58,910 nt of DNA from Comamonadaceae bacterium. GTDB taxonomy: Bacteria; Pseudomonadota; Gammaproteobacteria; Burkholderiales; Burkholderiaceae_C. The stretch spans positions 1 through 58,910 of the forward strand of contig JAUMYU010000006.1 in the NCBI GenBank assembly GCA_030528485.1. Reading direction: 5' to 3'. Under the pieces are notes generated by a model. The model had not been told where the DNA came from and ran no database searches. It was given only the letters and a program-made list of their open reading frames with translations. This document shows, one piece after another, positions 57,968 through 58,910 of this stretch. The first letter of the stretch is position 1, and each line of letters begins with the position of its first letter. The translations under genes were made by a program, and so were the position numbers.

Positions 57968-58910
57968 TGAGGGTTTCGGTAGAACCGCATGGGCACGCCT
58001 TCGGCCAGCGCCTGCTGCTGGGCCTGGCGTTGCTGGGCCAGCACGCCGGGCTTGATCTTGCCCACCACATGCATTTCGCAGGGCTTGCAGTCAAAGCGCA
58101 GGGTGAGCTTTTCCTTGCCGTTGATCAGGTGCAGCGGCTCGGCCCTGATGGTGCCCTTGACGCCGATCACCCCCTTGGCCTGCTTGGGGCACAGGCTCAT
58201 CGAATAGCGCACGCAGTGCTTGGTGATCATCAGGCTGACTTCGCCCAGCTCCTCATCGGCCTCGTAGGCCGCATCAATCACTTTGACGCCGTGCTTGAGG
58301 TAGAAGGCGTGCGCCTGGTGGTTGAGCACGTTGGCCAGATACGTCAGCGTGTCCTCGGGGAAGGGCGCGGGCGGCTGCACGGGCTGGGCGCGCGGCGGGC
58401 GCTCGTAGCCGCTGGCGCGCGCCGCCTCCAGCGCGGCTAGGGCGTCGCGGCGCAGCTTGTTGAGCAGCGAGGCGGGCAAAAACCAGCCCTGTTGCAGCCG
58501 CGCCTGCACGGCCAGCGGCTCGAAAATCGTGTTGCCAAAGCGTTGCAACTGGCTGGCGGCGGCCTGCTCGCTCTCGGCCAGGGGTTGTGGCTGGCGCGGC
58601 ATTTGCTGCGGGTGCGCGGCCTGGGCGCTGGCGGCAAAGCCGTCCTCATCGCGCAATTGCAGCAGCAACTGGCCCGGCTGCGGTTCGCTCAGCGTGGCCC
58701 ACAGGCCGATGCGGCGCTGGCTGGAGGGGCGCTCGAGCATGCGCTGCCAGTGCATGTCGCGGTTGCGGTTGATCGTCAGGTCTTTGCGCAGGTCTTTCAG
58801 ACTGGCAATCGGGTCTTTGGGCCAGATGCGCCACTGCCCGGGGCGGCCGCCGGGGGGGCCGCCCGGGGCGGGCTCGGCGCGGTTGATTGCCAAGCCCACC
58901 CCCACCCCCC
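57946..58910 (-). CDS. U32-family peptidase, C-terminal part (partial)
   Basis: The frame runs to the window edge, so this is probably the C-terminal ~320 residues of a longer U32 (YdcP/collagenase-like, RlhA-type) protein. Family members act in 23S rRNA hydroxylation or as proteases. Recognised by LMITKHCVRYSMSLCPKQAKG, RAEPLHLINGKEKLTLRFDC and KPCEMHVVGK near the C terminus; the cysteines in CVRYSMSLC and FDCKPC are typical of this end. The catalytic U32 domain would lie beyond 58910. The tail ITNQRQ is encoded by a palindromic repeat. Confidence 0.8.
   Translation of the reverse strand, partial: GVGVGLAINRAEPAPGGPPGGRPGQWRIWPKDPIASLKDLRKDLTINRNRDMHWQRMLERPSSQRRIGLWATLSEPQPGQLLLQLRDEDGFAASAQAAHPQQMPRQPQPLAESEQAAASQLQRFGNTIFEPLAVQARLQQGWFLPASLLNKLRRDALAALEAARASGYERPPRAQPVQPPAPFPEDTLTYLANVLNHQAHAFYLKHGVKVIDAAYEADEELGEVSLMITKHCVRYSMSLCPKQAKGVIGVKGTIRAEPLHLINGKEKLTLRFDCKPCEMHVVGKIKPGVLAQQRQAQQQALAEGVPMRFYRNPQITNQRQ

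Overview
The window looks like a chromosomal segment from a betaproteobacterium, most likely Burkholderiales (Comamonadaceae-like). The DNA is GC-rich, and protein signatures and gene order fit: purE-purK-sua5, rplU-rpmA-obgE, atpIBEFHAGDC, mnmG-rsmG-parA-parB, and PilR followed by AmpD. I had no database access, so the taxonomy is inference. There is no CRISPR array, no prophage and no intact insertion sequence. Almost everything is core metabolism or housekeeping.

Layout. 0-4.6 kb: cobalamin genes cobD and cobC, convergent pdxY, and a lone gspF. 4.8-11.4 kb: prfB with its programmed frameshift, a small GlsB-type membrane protein, rnr, tRNA-Leu(CAG), pilR and ampD. 11.6-15.7 kb: ETF-ubiquinone oxidoreductase, then a pilin cassette (two type IV pilins and a TfpX/TfpZ accessory protein) behind a textbook sigma-54 promoter. 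15.7-24.9 kb: recG, a thiolase, engB, an unknown outer-membrane protein, rfbA, a BON-domain lipoprotein and sua5. 25-29.6 kb: purK, purE, rplU, rpmA, obgE and clpP. 29.9-37.1 kb: the whole F1Fo ATP synthase operon on the minus strand. 37.2-44.2 kb: tesB, a HerA-like ATPase, a YbbN/CnoX-type thioredoxin, polyprenyl diphosphate synthase, mnmA, trpG/pabA and aroQ. 44.2-45.6 kb: an origin-like region. 45.6-50.2 kb: an amino-acid uptake and oxidation operon. 50.4-55.5 kb: mnmG, rsmG, parA, a hydrolase and parB with parS sites. 55.5 kb to the end: livM, livH and the C-terminal part of a U32 peptidase.

The strongest signal is at 44.45-45.52 kb. Two diverged modules, about 849 bp apart, carry the same elements at the same spacing: an AT-rich TTGAATAAAAA tract, a TAG-trinucleotide (DnaA-trio-like) run, a 14-nt spacer, a perfect DnaA box, two weaker boxes and a second perfect DnaA box. 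They flank a small DUF4279-type gene. A perfect parS site lies 5 kb away beside mnmG, with parA/parB and the atp operon close by. I read this as a duplicated or bipartite chromosomal origin. dnaA itself is not in the window.

The second theme is a family of about 13-14 dispersed ~75-80 bp imperfect palindromes. They sit between genes, with AT-rich arms that change sequence together and a shared directional core, GGCATGATGG. Two unrelated genes (livM and the U32 peptidase) end inside or beside such elements and share an ITNQ tail. A separate ~119-bp fold-back element with 17-bp ends and a TAA duplication abuts purK and supplies its stop codon.
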